Below, one piece after another: positions 1-7,885 of a DNA stretch of 64,000 nt. Origin of the DNA: Cyanobium sp. FACHB-13342 (GTDB lineage Bacteria > Cyanobacteriota > Cyanobacteriia > PCC-6307 > Cyanobiaceae); the NCBI RefSeq assembly GCF_014697415.1, contig NZ_JACJRT010000001.1, positions 62,001 through 126,000 on the forward strand, given 5' to 3'. The position numbers and the translations under genes were made by a program. The notes beneath the pieces were generated by a model that was given only the letters and a program-made list of their open reading frames with translations, was not told the origin of the DNA and did not search any database. The stretch's first letter is position 1, and every line of letters begins with the position of its first letter.

Positions 1-58
1 GGTCCAGGCCGATGACGGCATCGGCCGCGCTTAATTCGTTCTCAAGATTCTCAGTCAT
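1..58 (-). CDS. 5' end of an unidentified protein, cut by the window edge
   Basis: A minus-strand reading frame starts at an ATG at 58 and runs off the left edge after 19 codons, reading MTENLENELSAADAVIGLD. A GGA lies four bases upstream of the ATG and could act as a weak ribosome binding site. The visible piece is acidic and has no recognisable domain, so no function can be given. It would be the next gene after the 137-residue protein on the same strand. Confidence 0.4.
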   Translation of the reverse strand, partial: MTENLENELSAADAVIGLD

Positions 59-197
59 ATCCAGATCGGCTGGATGCTCAATCCAAATTGTAGGCCCAAG
101 ATCGCTTGATGAGCACACTGGGCTGAAAGGGCTGGTAGATCAGCCCAGCAGTGGCTGAGTGAGCTGCTTAGCCAACAAACCTGATGAGACTAAAGAG

Positions 198-611
198 CTA
201 GCGCTGGTTGACTGGCGCAAGTGAATGCTGCAACTCTGACAAGAAAGCCAAGATCTCGCCTTTGTCCTTAGGCGACGAATCAACCTGAAACACCACCGAG
301 CCGACGCGGCACAGTTCGACCAAAAGCTCCATCTCTGCGTCACTGATAATCAGAGTTCGCTTTTCGCCATCCTCTCCGCACTGCATCACAACCCCGTCCG
401 ATGGGAACAGCAGGGCGTATCTGCGTTGGATGGTTCCCTGACCAAAACCAGTAAAAAGAGCAGACATAAGCTGCGATATCTTCGGGCTGAGCTGGCCATG
501 TGGCATGTTCTTTGCCATCTGGACCAGCAGCGAGCAGGCTTCGAGTAGCGTCGAGGCCTCATCTTCACTTAGAGCAAGAATCTGGCTTCCGGGCCTGCGC
601 GAGACCTCCAT
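198..611 (-). CDS. Hypothetical protein, 137 aa
   Basis: An ATG-initiated open frame encodes a soluble protein with no signal peptide or membrane segment. It is mixed helical, with a central segment containing CGEDGEKRTLIISDAEMELL and a Leu-rich C-terminus. I do not recognise the family. The gene stands alone, about 330 bp from the diguanylate cyclase gene, and its base composition is lower in GC than the core genes to the right. That fits a recently acquired or lineage-specific gene, but this is inference. Confidence 0.6.
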   Translation of the reverse strand: MEVSRRPGSQILALSEDEASTLLEACSLLVQMAKNMPHGQLSPKISQLMSALFTGFGQGTIQRRYALLFPSDGVVMQCGEDGEKRTLIISDAEMELLVELCRVGSVVFQVDSSPKDKGEILAFLSELQHSLAPVNQR

Positions 612-936
612 GGGCTGACCTTCGTATTCCTGTAGTAATTATAAGAAAGAGCCAGGACTGCGCAGCATTGACTGCCACAAAGTCAACACAAATTTATCCG
701 AAAAAATCCTGAAAGCCGCCAAAGAGGCGAGCATATTTATATGCAGTCGCTGGATCAAGCGAGCGGGTTGCTTGTCTTGTCTTTGAAGTGTGTTGTAGGG
801 CTGTTCTCAGGCCGCTTGCGGTTTGATAGCGCTGTGCTGCGTCAAGTGGATCCATCGCAGGCCGCCAGCAGGGCATCAAATCAAGCCACCAGCTGGGGGC
901 CGGTACCGGGGATAACCAGGGTGGCGTATGCAGCGC
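612..936. other. Gene-free stretch
   Basis: About 325 bases lie between the 137-aa gene and the diguanylate cyclase, both on the minus strand. The stretch is visibly AT-richer than the flanking DNA, with runs such as TTTATCCGAAAAAATCC near 690. It must hold the promoter of the 137-aa gene and the 3' end region of the cyclase transcript. No convincing ORF, tRNA or strong terminator hairpin was seen. Confidence 0.4.
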
Positions 937-2907
937 TCACGAGAAGCCGATCACCCGGTTGCGGCCAGTCTGCTTGGCCTGATACATGGCGGTATCCGCC
1001 CGGTCGATCATGGCGTCACTGCTTTCGCCAGGCACCACCAGGGTGGCGCCAATGCTGAGGGTGATCTGCAGGTCGCCCGCCGTAGTAGGCACCGGATCCT
1101 GCACGGAGTTGCGGATTTTTTCAGCGATCACCAAAACGCAGTCGAGGTTCTGCACCCCCTTCAACACCACCAGCAGCTCGTCACCCCCCATCCGGGCCGC
1201 CACATCTTCACTGCGCAGGCACGCCTGGATGCGGCTGGCCACGGTGCGCAGCAGTTGGTCGCCGGCCGCATGGCCCCAGCGGTCATTGATGCCCTTGAAG
1301 TGGTCGAGGTCGCAGAACAACAGCGCCGTCTGTTCGCCGCTGCGCTGGTCGGGGGAGGACAAGGCGTGGATCTGCTCCAGAACCTCCCGGCGGTTGAGCA
1401 GACCGGTGAGTGCATCGGTGCGGGCATGGCGCTCCAGTTCGTGCCAGGCCGCCATTTCCCGATCGATCAGCCGAAAGGAGGCCACCATGCCATCGAGGCA
1501 GTTCTGGCTGTCGAGGTAGGGGCCCACATGCAGTTCGGCCCAGTGCCAGCTGTTGTCCTTGGCGCGGATCCGGTGGCGGCACACGACGCACTGGCCTGCG
1601 GCGATGGCTTCCAGGTTGTTGGCGTATTCCAGGAGATCGTCTGGGTGGAGCACCTCCCGTGAGGATCGGCCCAGCCACTCCTCTGGAGACCAACCCAGGG
1701 CCCCAGCCAGGGAGGGCGACACGTAGGTGATCACGTCATTCCGGAGGCGCACCACCACATCCGACGCGTTCAGGGCCAGCAGCCGGTAGGCCTCCTCGGA
1801 GGCCGCCAGCTCGCGAAGGCTCTCGTAGCGCTCGGTCACATCACGCCAGGTGTAAACGAGTTCCTCGCCCTGGGGTACGGCACGGATGTCGTAGCGGCGG
1901 GTCTGGCCCAGGATCTCGTGGGGATAGGGGTAGTCATCGAGCACCAACGGCTCGCCGGATTCCACCGCCTGGATGTACAGCGCCAACAGCCCTCTGGCGC
2001 TGTGGCCCGGCAGAACATCCAAGACAGTGCGACCGATCAGCTCGTCGTGGCTGAGCAGGTTGTAACGGCAGGCGGCCCCATTGGCTTCTACGTAGGTGAA
2101 GTCCTCAATCGCCCCCATGGCATTGCGGCGGGCCTTCAGCACCACGTGGGGATCGAGTAAGGAATCGAGGGTGGCCTTCAGGCGCGCCAGGGTCTGGGTC
2201 ATGGCCTGCTCACCCGCCACCTTTGCCTCGATGTCGCTCCAGCTGCCGATGATCGCCAGCACGTCCGGCCCGCCATCGCGGGCCCCCCGGGCGTTCACCT
2301 CCACCCAGCGGTATCCCCCCTGGGCCCGGCGCACCCGCAGCCGAAACTGCGGTTCTTCGCCCTGGGCAAAGGCGGCTTGAACCCTCTGCAACAGCTCCAG
2401 ATCGTCGGGGTGAACAAACTCCCTGAAGGGTTTGCCAATCATCTGGGCGGGTGTCCAGCCAAGCAACCGCGTGACCGATGGGGAGATCCACTCCAGCCCC
2501 CCCTGCCGGCTGGCCCGGAACACCACATCGCAGGCGTTTTCGGCCAGCAGCTGGTAGTTCTTCTCCGACTCGCGCTGAATCCGGTGGGCCCGAGCCCGTT
2601 TGGCGGCGACGCTCAGGCTGACTACGCCAACCACGACTAGCAGGGCCAGTTGCTCCAGGACCTGCGGCGTTTGCAGGTGCGCCCAGCGCTGCTCCGCAAT
2701 CAGCGCCAACCCGATGCTGGCCAGGGTCATCCGCCGTAGCGGCTTTAGATCGGCGAAGCCTGCGGCAAACACCAGTGGCAGCCAGAAGTAGGGCAGCAGT
2801 TCGACGTCCAGTGGCATGGCCACATCCACCACGAAGATCCCGATCAGGAGGATCCAGAGGCCCGTCATGCGCCGGGCGCCGATGGTGGGCGTGGGGGATG
2901 CGGTCAT
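937..2907 (-). CDS. Membrane-anchored multi-PAS diguanylate cyclase (GGDEF)
   Basis: The product should make the second messenger cyclic di-GMP from two GTP in response to signals sensed by PAS domains. The 656-aa protein starts with about four hydrophobic segments in the first 110 residues, followed by three PAS/PAC modules and a C-terminal GGDEF domain. The active-site signature is GGDEL (574-578), a tolerated variant of GGDEF. An inhibitory I-site, RSED (565-568), lies the canonical five residues upstream, so both catalysis and product feedback look intact. No EAL domain is present. The open frame extends 19 codons upstream to a TTG, but the ATG at 2907 is preferred. The gene is monocistronic, and what the PAS domains sense cannot be read from sequence. 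Confidence 0.9.
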   Translation of the reverse strand: MTASPTPTIGARRMTGLWILLIGIFVVDVAMPLDVELLPYFWLPLVFAAGFADLKPLRRMTLASIGLALIAEQRWAHLQTPQVLEQLALLVVVGVVSLSVAAKRARAHRIQRESEKNYQLLAENACDVVFRASRQGGLEWISPSVTRLLGWTPAQMIGKPFREFVHPDDLELLQRVQAAFAQGEEPQFRLRVRRAQGGYRWVEVNARGARDGGPDVLAIIGSWSDIEAKVAGEQAMTQTLARLKATLDSLLDPHVVLKARRNAMGAIEDFTYVEANGAACRYNLLSHDELIGRTVLDVLPGHSARGLLALYIQAVESGEPLVLDDYPYPHEILGQTRRYDIRAVPQGEELVYTWRDVTERYESLRELAASEEAYRLLALNASDVVVRLRNDVITYVSPSLAGALGWSPEEWLGRSSREVLHPDDLLEYANNLEAIAAGQCVVCRHRIRAKDNSWHWAELHVGPYLDSQNCLDGMVASFRLIDREMAAWHELERHARTDALTGLLNRREVLEQIHALSSPDQRSGEQTALLFCDLDHFKGINDRWGHAAGDQLLRTVASRIQACLRSEDVAARMGGDELLVVLKGVQNLDCVLVIAEKIRNSVQDPVPTTAGDLQITLSIGATLVVPGESSDAMIDRADTAMYQAKQTGRNRVIGFS

Positions 2908-3181
2908 CAAAGGCAGAGGGGCGGAGACTTCAAAACCTCGGCGGATCAGAGATGGCGCCCGCAATGCATAGATGTATGCGAGACATGGATAATCCCTGGG
3001 ATTAGCTGTTCGGCTGTGCCACTTGTTGGGTGGGCAAAGTAGATCCTCCAGCGATTTCAGTCCACCAAACTTGTAGTTATGTGTGCGCTATGCATTTGAT
3101 GCATTTGTCTGAATCAAAGCGGTATTGGGGCCGCCCGTAAGGCGAAATCTGGATCAGAATGAGTGTCTCGCCCCGGAAACG

Positions 3182-4366
3182 ATGGCGTCGCTGACCGCTA
3201 CCCCACTGGTCCGTGATCTCTGCGCAGTGGTGAGGGACCTCGGAGCTGCTCCCACCACCGGAGAGAAAGCCAGGGCCACCCTCCGCCTCATAGCGCTGAG
3301 CGCCTTGCTACTTGGCGGCGCTTGGCTCTACTGGCGACTGCCCATTGGAGGGGCCGCGATCGGAGCCGTCCTCATCGCCGGTGTGGCCTATGGCCTGCTG
3401 CTGATCGCCACCCACGAGATGGTGCATGGCACCCTGCTGGGTTGCCGGACGCTGGAGCCGTTGCTGGGGTGTTTGCTCAGCTGGCCGATGGCCTGGCCCT
3501 ATTTCACCTATGCACGACTGCATCATCTGCATCACCGCTGGAATGGCTGCGATTCGCGGGATCCGGAGCGCACCACACCCCTCCTCCAGGAGCGCCTGGC
3601 GGCGGGACCACTGAGGCGCCTGGTGCAGCGCCATCTGCTCGGCTGGCGTGTTGGCGTGCTGGGAGGCGTGGGCTTGATCGTTGATGTAGCGCACAAGGGC
3701 CTCTTGCTTCAGCAACAAGATCAGGGACTGGTTCGAGCGCGTTTCATCGACGGGGCCGGCGTGACGGCCGTGCACACGGCCATGCTCCTCATCGCTCTGA
3801 CCCAGGGTGAGTTGGGGAGGTACCTGCTGTTCTGGCTACTGCTGGAGCGTGTGATCGGCGCGATGGTGCAGTTTCGCGGCATGGTGGAACATCACCTGTT
3901 GTGGCGAGCCGGGGAAGCCCAGTTGCTGACGCAGCTCTATACCAGCCGCACCATCAACGCAGGCAGGTGGCTCAATGCCCTGCTAGGAGGGCTTCCTCAC
4001 CACTCCGCCCACCACGCTTTTCCCGCGATTCCCAGTGAGCGTCTGCCCCTGGCTACTCGCCGTATCGCCTTGGTCCTGGAGCGTCATGGTGCGCCTCCTC
4101 TTCCAACCGTGCCGAACTATGGCGAGGCGCTGCGCTTGTTGATCGCTGCTCAGAACACTCCAGCCTCAGCTGCAGTGGGCCGCTGGCGTCGACACGCAGG
4201 GGCCATGGGCGGGGAAGGTGATCACAAACGGCCGATTGGCCTGGGCGCAGAAGGGGATGCCAAAGCGACCTCCGCTGCTGATGCACTGGATTTTGTGGCC
4301 GCCTCTCCCCCAGCAGTTGGCGGGACAGGCCACAAAGCGCACCCCCTCGTGCTGAAACACCGCTGA
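3182..4366 (+). CDS. Membrane fatty-acid desaturase family protein
   Basis: This is a di-iron membrane desaturase/hydroxylase-type protein. Three histidine boxes are visible: HEMVH (78-82), HHLHH (114-118) and HHSAHH (273-278), set between hydrophobic stretches near 35-75, 95-105 and 195-225. These features define the FA_desaturase fold; substrate (acyl lipid or carotenoid) cannot be assigned. The ATG at 3182 is preferred over an upstream TTG at 3125. Homologues normally end soon after the third box. Here the frame continues about 70 residues into low-complexity Gly/Ala sequence that lies opposite a plausible minus-strand gene. A lost stop or frameshift near the 3' end is therefore possible. 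Confidence 0.75.
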   Translation: MASLTATPLVRDLCAVVRDLGAAPTTGEKARATLRLIALSALLLGGAWLYWRLPIGGAAIGAVLIAGVAYGLLLIATHEMVHGTLLGCRTLEPLLGCLLSWPMAWPYFTYARLHHLHHRWNGCDSRDPERTTPLLQERLAAGPLRRLVQRHLLGWRVGVLGGVGLIVDVAHKGLLLQQQDQGLVRARFIDGAGVTAVHTAMLLIALTQGELGRYLLFWLLLERVIGAMVQFRGMVEHHLLWRAGEAQLLTQLYTSRTINAGRWLNALLGGLPHHSAHHAFPAIPSERLPLATRRIALVLERHGAPPLPTVPNYGEALRLLIAAQNTPASAAVGRWRRHAGAMGGEGDHKRPIGLGAEGDAKATSAADALDFVAASPPAVGGTGHKAHPLVLKHR

Positions 4367-4486
4367 CGCATCGGGCGGCACCACGCAGACCGCCGCGCTG
4401 CTGAGGATTGCGGTCACGGTTTTTCGGCCTGGATACGGTTCAGGCAGAGAAGAGGTGCCGGTGATCTTCAAACTCGCGCTGGCCAT
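4166..4486 (-). CDS. Cysteine-rich hypothetical protein, 106 aa
   Basis: An ATG-initiated minus-strand frame overlaps the 3' 200 bp of the desaturase gene. Its codons are more strongly GC-ending than those of the plus-strand frame across the overlap, so this may be the real coding strand there. The protein has seven cysteines, in elements such as VACPANCW, IQCISSGG, IPFCAQ and HGPCVS. It has no signal peptide or membrane helix. I do not recognise the family. Either this ORF or the last 70 codons of the desaturase frame is probably non-coding. Confidence 0.4.
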   Translation of the reverse strand: MASASLKITGTSSLPEPYPGRKTVTAILSSAAVCVVPPDASAVFQHEGVRFVACPANCWGRGGHKIQCISSGGRFGIPFCAQANRPFVITFPAHGPCVSTPAAHCS

Positions 4487-4591
4487 CGGGAAGTGGTCGT
4501 GGCCAAGGACGCCGAGCCCCGTCGCGAAGTGGGCAAGTGCGGAAGGGGAATGACAACTAGGGTGAATTACACCTAAGAGGCCCGGCGTGCG

Positions 4592-5296
4592 ATGTGTTTC
4601 TCAGCCGCCGCCAGCTTCACCACTGCAGCGCTGCTGCTGCCACTGGGCATCAGCGCTGTAGCGCAGTCACGGCGAGATCATCGTCCTGAACTACTTCCCC
4701 TGGCGCTGATGCCGGTGGGTTTTGGCCTGCAGCAGGCCCTTGAAGGGGTGGTATGGCTTGGACTCAACCATGGGCCTGCAACTCCGCTCCTGAAGGGAGG
4801 AGCCCTGGGCTATCTGTTCTTTGCCCTGGCCTTCTGGCCGATCTGGATTCCCCATGTGGCCTTATGCCTCTGGCCCCAGCATCGTCGTCAGCCTGACCGG
4901 AAGCTGCTTTGGACGCTTCAGGGGATGGGACTGATGCTGGGAACATTGCTCTGGCTGCCACTGCTCTTTCAGCCAACGCGGTTCGAACCGGTGGTGGTAC
5001 ACGGGTCAATCGACTACGGCCTAAAGCTGCTGGTGGGCGGCGGCGAAGCGGATTCGATTCGCTTCATCTATGCCGCTGTGGTTGGCCTACCGCTTCTGCT
5101 CCTGCCCTACATTTGGATGCGGATCTTCGGGGTGGCACTGCTGGGCAGCGGCCTGGTTGCGGAATGGGCCTACCGCGAAACTTTCGCTTCAGTCTGGTGC
5201 TATTTCAGTGCGCTGCTATCAGTCCTAATTGTTTGGATGATCTACACCAACAGACTCCACATCAAGGGGCACGAAAATGCGAGCTCGTCAACTTAG
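4592..5296 (+). CDS. DUF6629 family multi-pass membrane protein
   Basis: The 234-aa protein begins MCFSAAASFTTAA, the characteristic start of the DUF6629 family. It carries about seven hydrophobic segments spread along its whole length. Conserved-looking features include the N-terminal MCFSA and the segment LMPVGFGLQQALEG at about 40-53. The family has no established function; a role in the membrane is all that can be inferred. It is followed by the convergent DUF305 gene. The start is the only ATG that preserves the family motif. Confidence 0.7.
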   Translation: MCFSAAASFTTAALLLPLGISAVAQSRRDHRPELLPLALMPVGFGLQQALEGVVWLGLNHGPATPLLKGGALGYLFFALAFWPIWIPHVALCLWPQHRRQPDRKLLWTLQGMGLMLGTLLWLPLLFQPTRFEPVVVHGSIDYGLKLLVGGGEADSIRFIYAAVVGLPLLLLPYIWMRIFGVALLGSGLVAEWAYRETFASVWCYFSALLSVLIVWMIYTNRLHIKGHENASSST

Positions 5297-5375
5297 ATAA
5301 ACCACCGTTTCCCACCTGCTGTGACCAAAAGGCGCGGATCAGCAGGTCAACCTGCTCACCATCTCCCCGGCGGCT

Positions 5376-6068
5376 TCATCGGTTCGCCGTGCCGAACCAC
5401 TGGCGATACCACCGGGCCATTTGATCGATCTCTTCGCTCTGCACCCGCACCATCGCCGCTTCCAACTCCCGCAGCTCGGGATGGACGGTGCCCCACTCGG
5501 CATGGGACGCCATCATCACGCCCATGCGGTGGTGGGCGATCATCTGCTCCAGGAAGGCTCGATCGAAGTCGGGTGCTCGGCGCAGGGCATCGAGACTGGT
5601 GGAAAAGCCCGGCATTCCCATACCCATGCCACCCCTCATGCCCATCCCTTGGCCCCAGCCCGGACCTGGCCAAGTCGGCACATCGCTGCCGTACCACTGG
5701 CGATACCAGCGGCGCATCTGGGCATTTTCCTGACTCTGACTGGTGCGGATCTTCTCCGCCAGGCGTCGAATCTCCGGTCGCTTGGAGCGCTGCAGAGCCA
5801 GCTCCGCCATGGCGATTGCCCCGTCGTGGTGGGGAATCATCATCACGATGAAATGGGCATCAGCGGAACGCTGGCCCATCGGCATACCGCTCCAACCACG
5901 GCCGGGCGGCATCGCGGTGTTTGGAGCCTGGGTGACAGATCCAGCGCCAGGGGCGCTGGGGCCCGCCTGAACTGTGCTCGCCAAAACCAGCAAAGCCGCT
6001 GCCGCTGGGGCGAGGGCTTTCAACGATCGACGACTCCCTGCGCCGCAACCATTCAGAAACCGGGCCAT
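5376..6068 (-). CDS. Exported tandem DUF305 protein with Met-rich linker
   Basis: The 230-aa protein has an N-terminal signal sequence ending near STVQAGP, then two DUF305 (ferritin-like helical) units. The units carry matching elements: MIPHHDGAIAMA with RWYRQWYG in the first, and MIAHHRMGVMMA with RWYRQWFG in the second. The linker between them is rich in Met and Gly (MGMRGGMGMGMPG). Paired His plus Met-rich runs suggest periplasmic copper binding, which is inference; DUF305 has no firmly established activity. The ATG at 6068 puts the signal peptide at the N-terminus, so the upstream extension to 6137 is rejected. Two repeats of one family indicate internal duplication. Confidence 0.8.
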   Translation of the reverse strand: MARFLNGCGAGSRRSLKALAPAAAALLVLASTVQAGPSAPGAGSVTQAPNTAMPPGRGWSGMPMGQRSADAHFIVMMIPHHDGAIAMAELALQRSKRPEIRRLAEKIRTSQSQENAQMRRWYRQWYGSDVPTWPGPGWGQGMGMRGGMGMGMPGFSTSLDALRRAPDFDRAFLEQMIAHHRMGVMMASHAEWGTVHPELRELEAAMVRVQSEEIDQMARWYRQWFGTANR

Positions 6069-6765
6069 CGGCACCTCCGCTGAGCTGCTAATCCCATCTT
6101 GGCCAGATTGTGGGTAAAGGAGTCCGGTACAGCGCAAGAGGTATTAGGGGGCTGGCGAGACAGGGAGCGCTTCACTGCCGAGAAGCTATGCCGCGACCTG
6201 CCGTGCTCCGGTTCGGACTAGCTGGCGCTGGTGTTGTGACCTCTCTCACTGGGATGCAGAGCTGTTGATCAACCCAGTGGCAAGCCAGGGCTGCCAAGAG
6301 GCTCTGATGATCTCCGTGAAGCCGGAACATGACGGTGAAAGCAACTGGGTTCACCCTCGCGCCGCCAGTGACCTCGTGCTGACCATCGGCTGCACCGGCA
6401 TGCAGCCGATGTCACAGACCGGCATGACCGACGTGCAAAAACAGAGCCTGCGGCCGTTGGCGGGGCTTGCCGCGTGGCTCACGGTGTAGGGGTGAAGGGA
6501 TGCGTGGCACCCCCTCGACAGGACTCGGTTGAACTGATCCGCTTCCCGTGCGCTTTATTGCAAGAGTTGCGCGAAACGTCAAGCCAGGACGCGCTTGAAC
6601 CAGGGGATGGCGACAGGGCCTTACCCACGCCCATGACATCGCCCGAGCGCAGCACCCCAAGGGAAGGCTGTCAGCAGTGCCGGCAGAGCTGCTCGACGGT
6701 CAGGACCGCCACAAGCTGCTGGCGGCGTGGCTTAGGCGTGAGAGGTGAGCTGGGCAAAGCGGCAA
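6069..6765. other. About 700 bp without a well-supported gene
   Basis: This stretch separates the DUF305 gene from the small peptide gene next to tRNA-Pro. It should contain the promoter of the DUF305 gene near 6069-6130. One short plus-strand frame with coding-like third positions (6307-6489) is listed separately. The rest, 6490-6765, gives only short overlapping frames with no recognisable protein. Gene remnants are possible. Confidence 0.35.
6307..6489 (+). CDS. Possible small protein or gene remnant, 60 aa
   Basis: An ATG-started frame with mostly G/C-ending codons encodes a 60-residue protein containing DLVLTIGCTGMQPMSQTG. There is no recognised domain and no clear Shine-Dalgarno sequence. 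The frame stays open upstream to a TTG at 6265. It sits alone in an otherwise gene-poor stretch, so a decayed fragment of a larger gene is as likely as a functional small gene. Confidence 0.25.
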   Translation: MISVKPEHDGESNWVHPRAASDLVLTIGCTGMQPMSQTGMTDVQKQSLRPLAGLAAWLTV

Positions 6766-6861
6766 TCAGTCCAGCATCCGGATCCAGACCCACCACAGCA
6801 GAGCCACCGGCACCATCGCCAGTGCCAGCACAGCAAGGCTCTGAAGCTGTTCTGGGTTCAT
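6766..6861 (-). CDS. Possible 31-aa single-helix membrane peptide
   Basis: From the ATG at 6861 the frame reads MNPEQLQSLAVLALAMVP and continues through one hydrophobic helix rich in Val, Leu and Trp before ending in RMLD. The layout (polar start, single transmembrane span, short charged tail) resembles small photosynthetic-complex subunits, but it does not match PsaM, PetN or others I know. There is no clear ribosome binding site. The gene lies about 95 bp downstream of tRNA-Pro on the same strand, so it could be read from the tRNA promoter. Confidence 0.4.
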   Translation of the reverse strand: MNPEQLQSLAVLALAMVPVALLWWVWIRMLD

Positions 6862-6955
6862 TTGTCGGCGTTTTGTCGGCGTCGGCTGTCGGCCCGAGCA
6901 CCTAGGTCGCAAGGCAGACGGCGCAAAACCCTTGCGCTGCAGTCGATCTGAGAAG

Positions 6956-7029
6956 TCGGGGCGACAGGATTCGAACCTGCGACCTAGTGCTCCCAAAGCA
7001 CCCGCGCTACCAAGCTGCGCCACGCCCCG
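6956..7029 (-). tRNA. tRNA-Pro (anticodon TGG)
   Basis: Read on the minus strand, the acceptor arm pairs CGGGGCG with CGCCCCG and is followed by an A discriminator. The T arm contains the usual GGTTCGAATCC, and the anticodon loop TTTGGGA places TGG at positions 34-36, which reads CCA and other proline codons. CCA is not encoded, as is common in cyanobacteria. The length is 74 nt. It is flanked by the cupin gene upstream and a putative small membrane peptide gene downstream. Confidence 0.95.
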
Positions 7030-7040
7030 TCGTTTGGAGC

Positions 7041-7481
7041 TTAGGGGGCAACAGGAAGGGTGGTGGCCTGGCCCTTCGGGCCGACGTAAACCACCACGAT
7101 CACCGCGGGATCGGGCCCGAGGCTCACGCCCCGATGCACGGTGTTGACCACTTCGATCAAGGCCTGACCGGGCTCTAGCAACAGGGTGGCGCCGTCGTCT
7201 CCCTCAACCCGCAACCGCCCCTGCAACAGCACGCCGGCGTTGATCACCGGGTGCAGGTGGCGCTGCAGCTTCACGCCTGGAGGCACTGTGATCCGCAGTA
7301 CAGACACCTCCGGCTGGACTGCAGCCAGCGGCGGCAGAAGGGCCCCATCCCAGGAGCGATCGCTGCGGGCCAGGGTTTGCACCGTCACTCCCTGGGCCGT
7401 GCCGCCGTGGCCGTCGTCGGCCTGCGCCGGCGGCATCAGCGCGAGCCCCAGAGCAAGCAGCACCCCTGCCGACCTCGCCAT
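7041..7481 (-). CDS. Exported cupin-domain protein
   Basis: The 146-aa protein has a signal peptide ending about MPPAQADD, followed by a single small beta-barrel cupin domain. The metal-site region contains GVKLQRHLHPVINAGVLLQG, with HxH and a later His in VVNTVHRGVS; together these form the usual cupin His cluster. Activity is unknown; the family includes binding proteins and small enzymes. The ATG at 7481 gives a clean signal sequence, so the TTG at 7505 is rejected. It ends 11 bp before tRNA-Pro. Confidence 0.75.
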   Translation of the reverse strand: MARSAGVLLALGLALMPPAQADDGHGGTAQGVTVQTLARSDRSWDGALLPPLAAVQPEVSVLRITVPPGVKLQRHLHPVINAGVLLQGRLRVEGDDGATLLLEPGQALIEVVNTVHRGVSLGPDPAVIVVVYVGPKGQATTLPVAP

Positions 7482-7549
7482 AACCACAACCAACAGCTGG
7501 CTCAATCATCCCGGTGCCACCAGCCCGACCAAAGACAGCCCAGCGGCGC

Positions 7550-7587
7550 TTGACACTCGCGGAAATCTTGAGTAGTACATGTGTATC
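7550..7587 (+). promoter_or_regulatory. Strong -35 with LexA-like box over the -10
   Basis: A perfect TTGACA (7550-7555) is followed by a 17-base spacer and TAGTAC (7573-7578). Overlapping the -10 is AGTACATGTGTATC (7574-7587). It matches the cyanobacterial LexA box RGTAC-N3-D-GTWC-B, as I recall it, at all but one position. This arrangement would allow LexA repression of the small gene at 7604. It is a pattern match only. Confidence 0.45.
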
Positions 7588-7603
7588 CATACGCGCCTGC
7601 GCC

Positions 7604-7798
7604 GTGCCCGCCTGCTCCCCCTACGCCGTCTTCCGCGCCGAAGACTGGCTCCTCGCATCCGCATCCCCTTCGATCAACAACCGCCCCTCCGCCGCCCCAA
7701 AACGCCGCGTCCCCACCCCTGCCAAAGCCGCCGCCGGTCGCGCCCGCTGGGCCACCTTGGTGCAGGGCGACCTCTTCCAGCCCCTGCCCCTCGCCTGA
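7604..7798 (+). CDS. Small basic hypothetical protein, possibly SOS-regulated
   Basis: This frame shows a very strong preference for C-ending codons from about 7592 to its stop, so it is probably coding. From the GTG at 7604 it gives 64 residues with the elements YAVFRAEDWLLAS, SINNRPS, KRRVPTPAKAA and LVQGDLF. I do not recognise the family. The only other in-frame start is a GTG at 7514, upstream of the promoter-like sequence. The transcription start predicted from that promoter (about 7585) favours 7604. No Shine-Dalgarno is visible. Confidence 0.45.
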   Translation: MPACSPYAVFRAEDWLLASASPSINNRPSAAPKRRVPTPAKAAAGRARWATLVQGDLFQPLPLA

Positions 7799-7839
7799 AC
7801 CGCCCCAGCGCCAGCAGACAGACGCCCAATGGCTCGCTA

Positions 7840-7855
7840 GTGTTGAAACCAACAC
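7840..7855. repeat. Perfect inverted repeat, operator-like
   Basis: GTGTTG-AAAC-CAACAC forms a perfect 6+4+6 palindrome about 30 bases upstream of the small gene at 7886. No T-run follows closely enough for a typical terminator, so an operator is the alternative. Chance occurrence cannot be excluded. Confidence 0.35.
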
Positions 7856-7885
7856 ACTTTTGAATCCCTCAGGGAGGTCTGGGTC

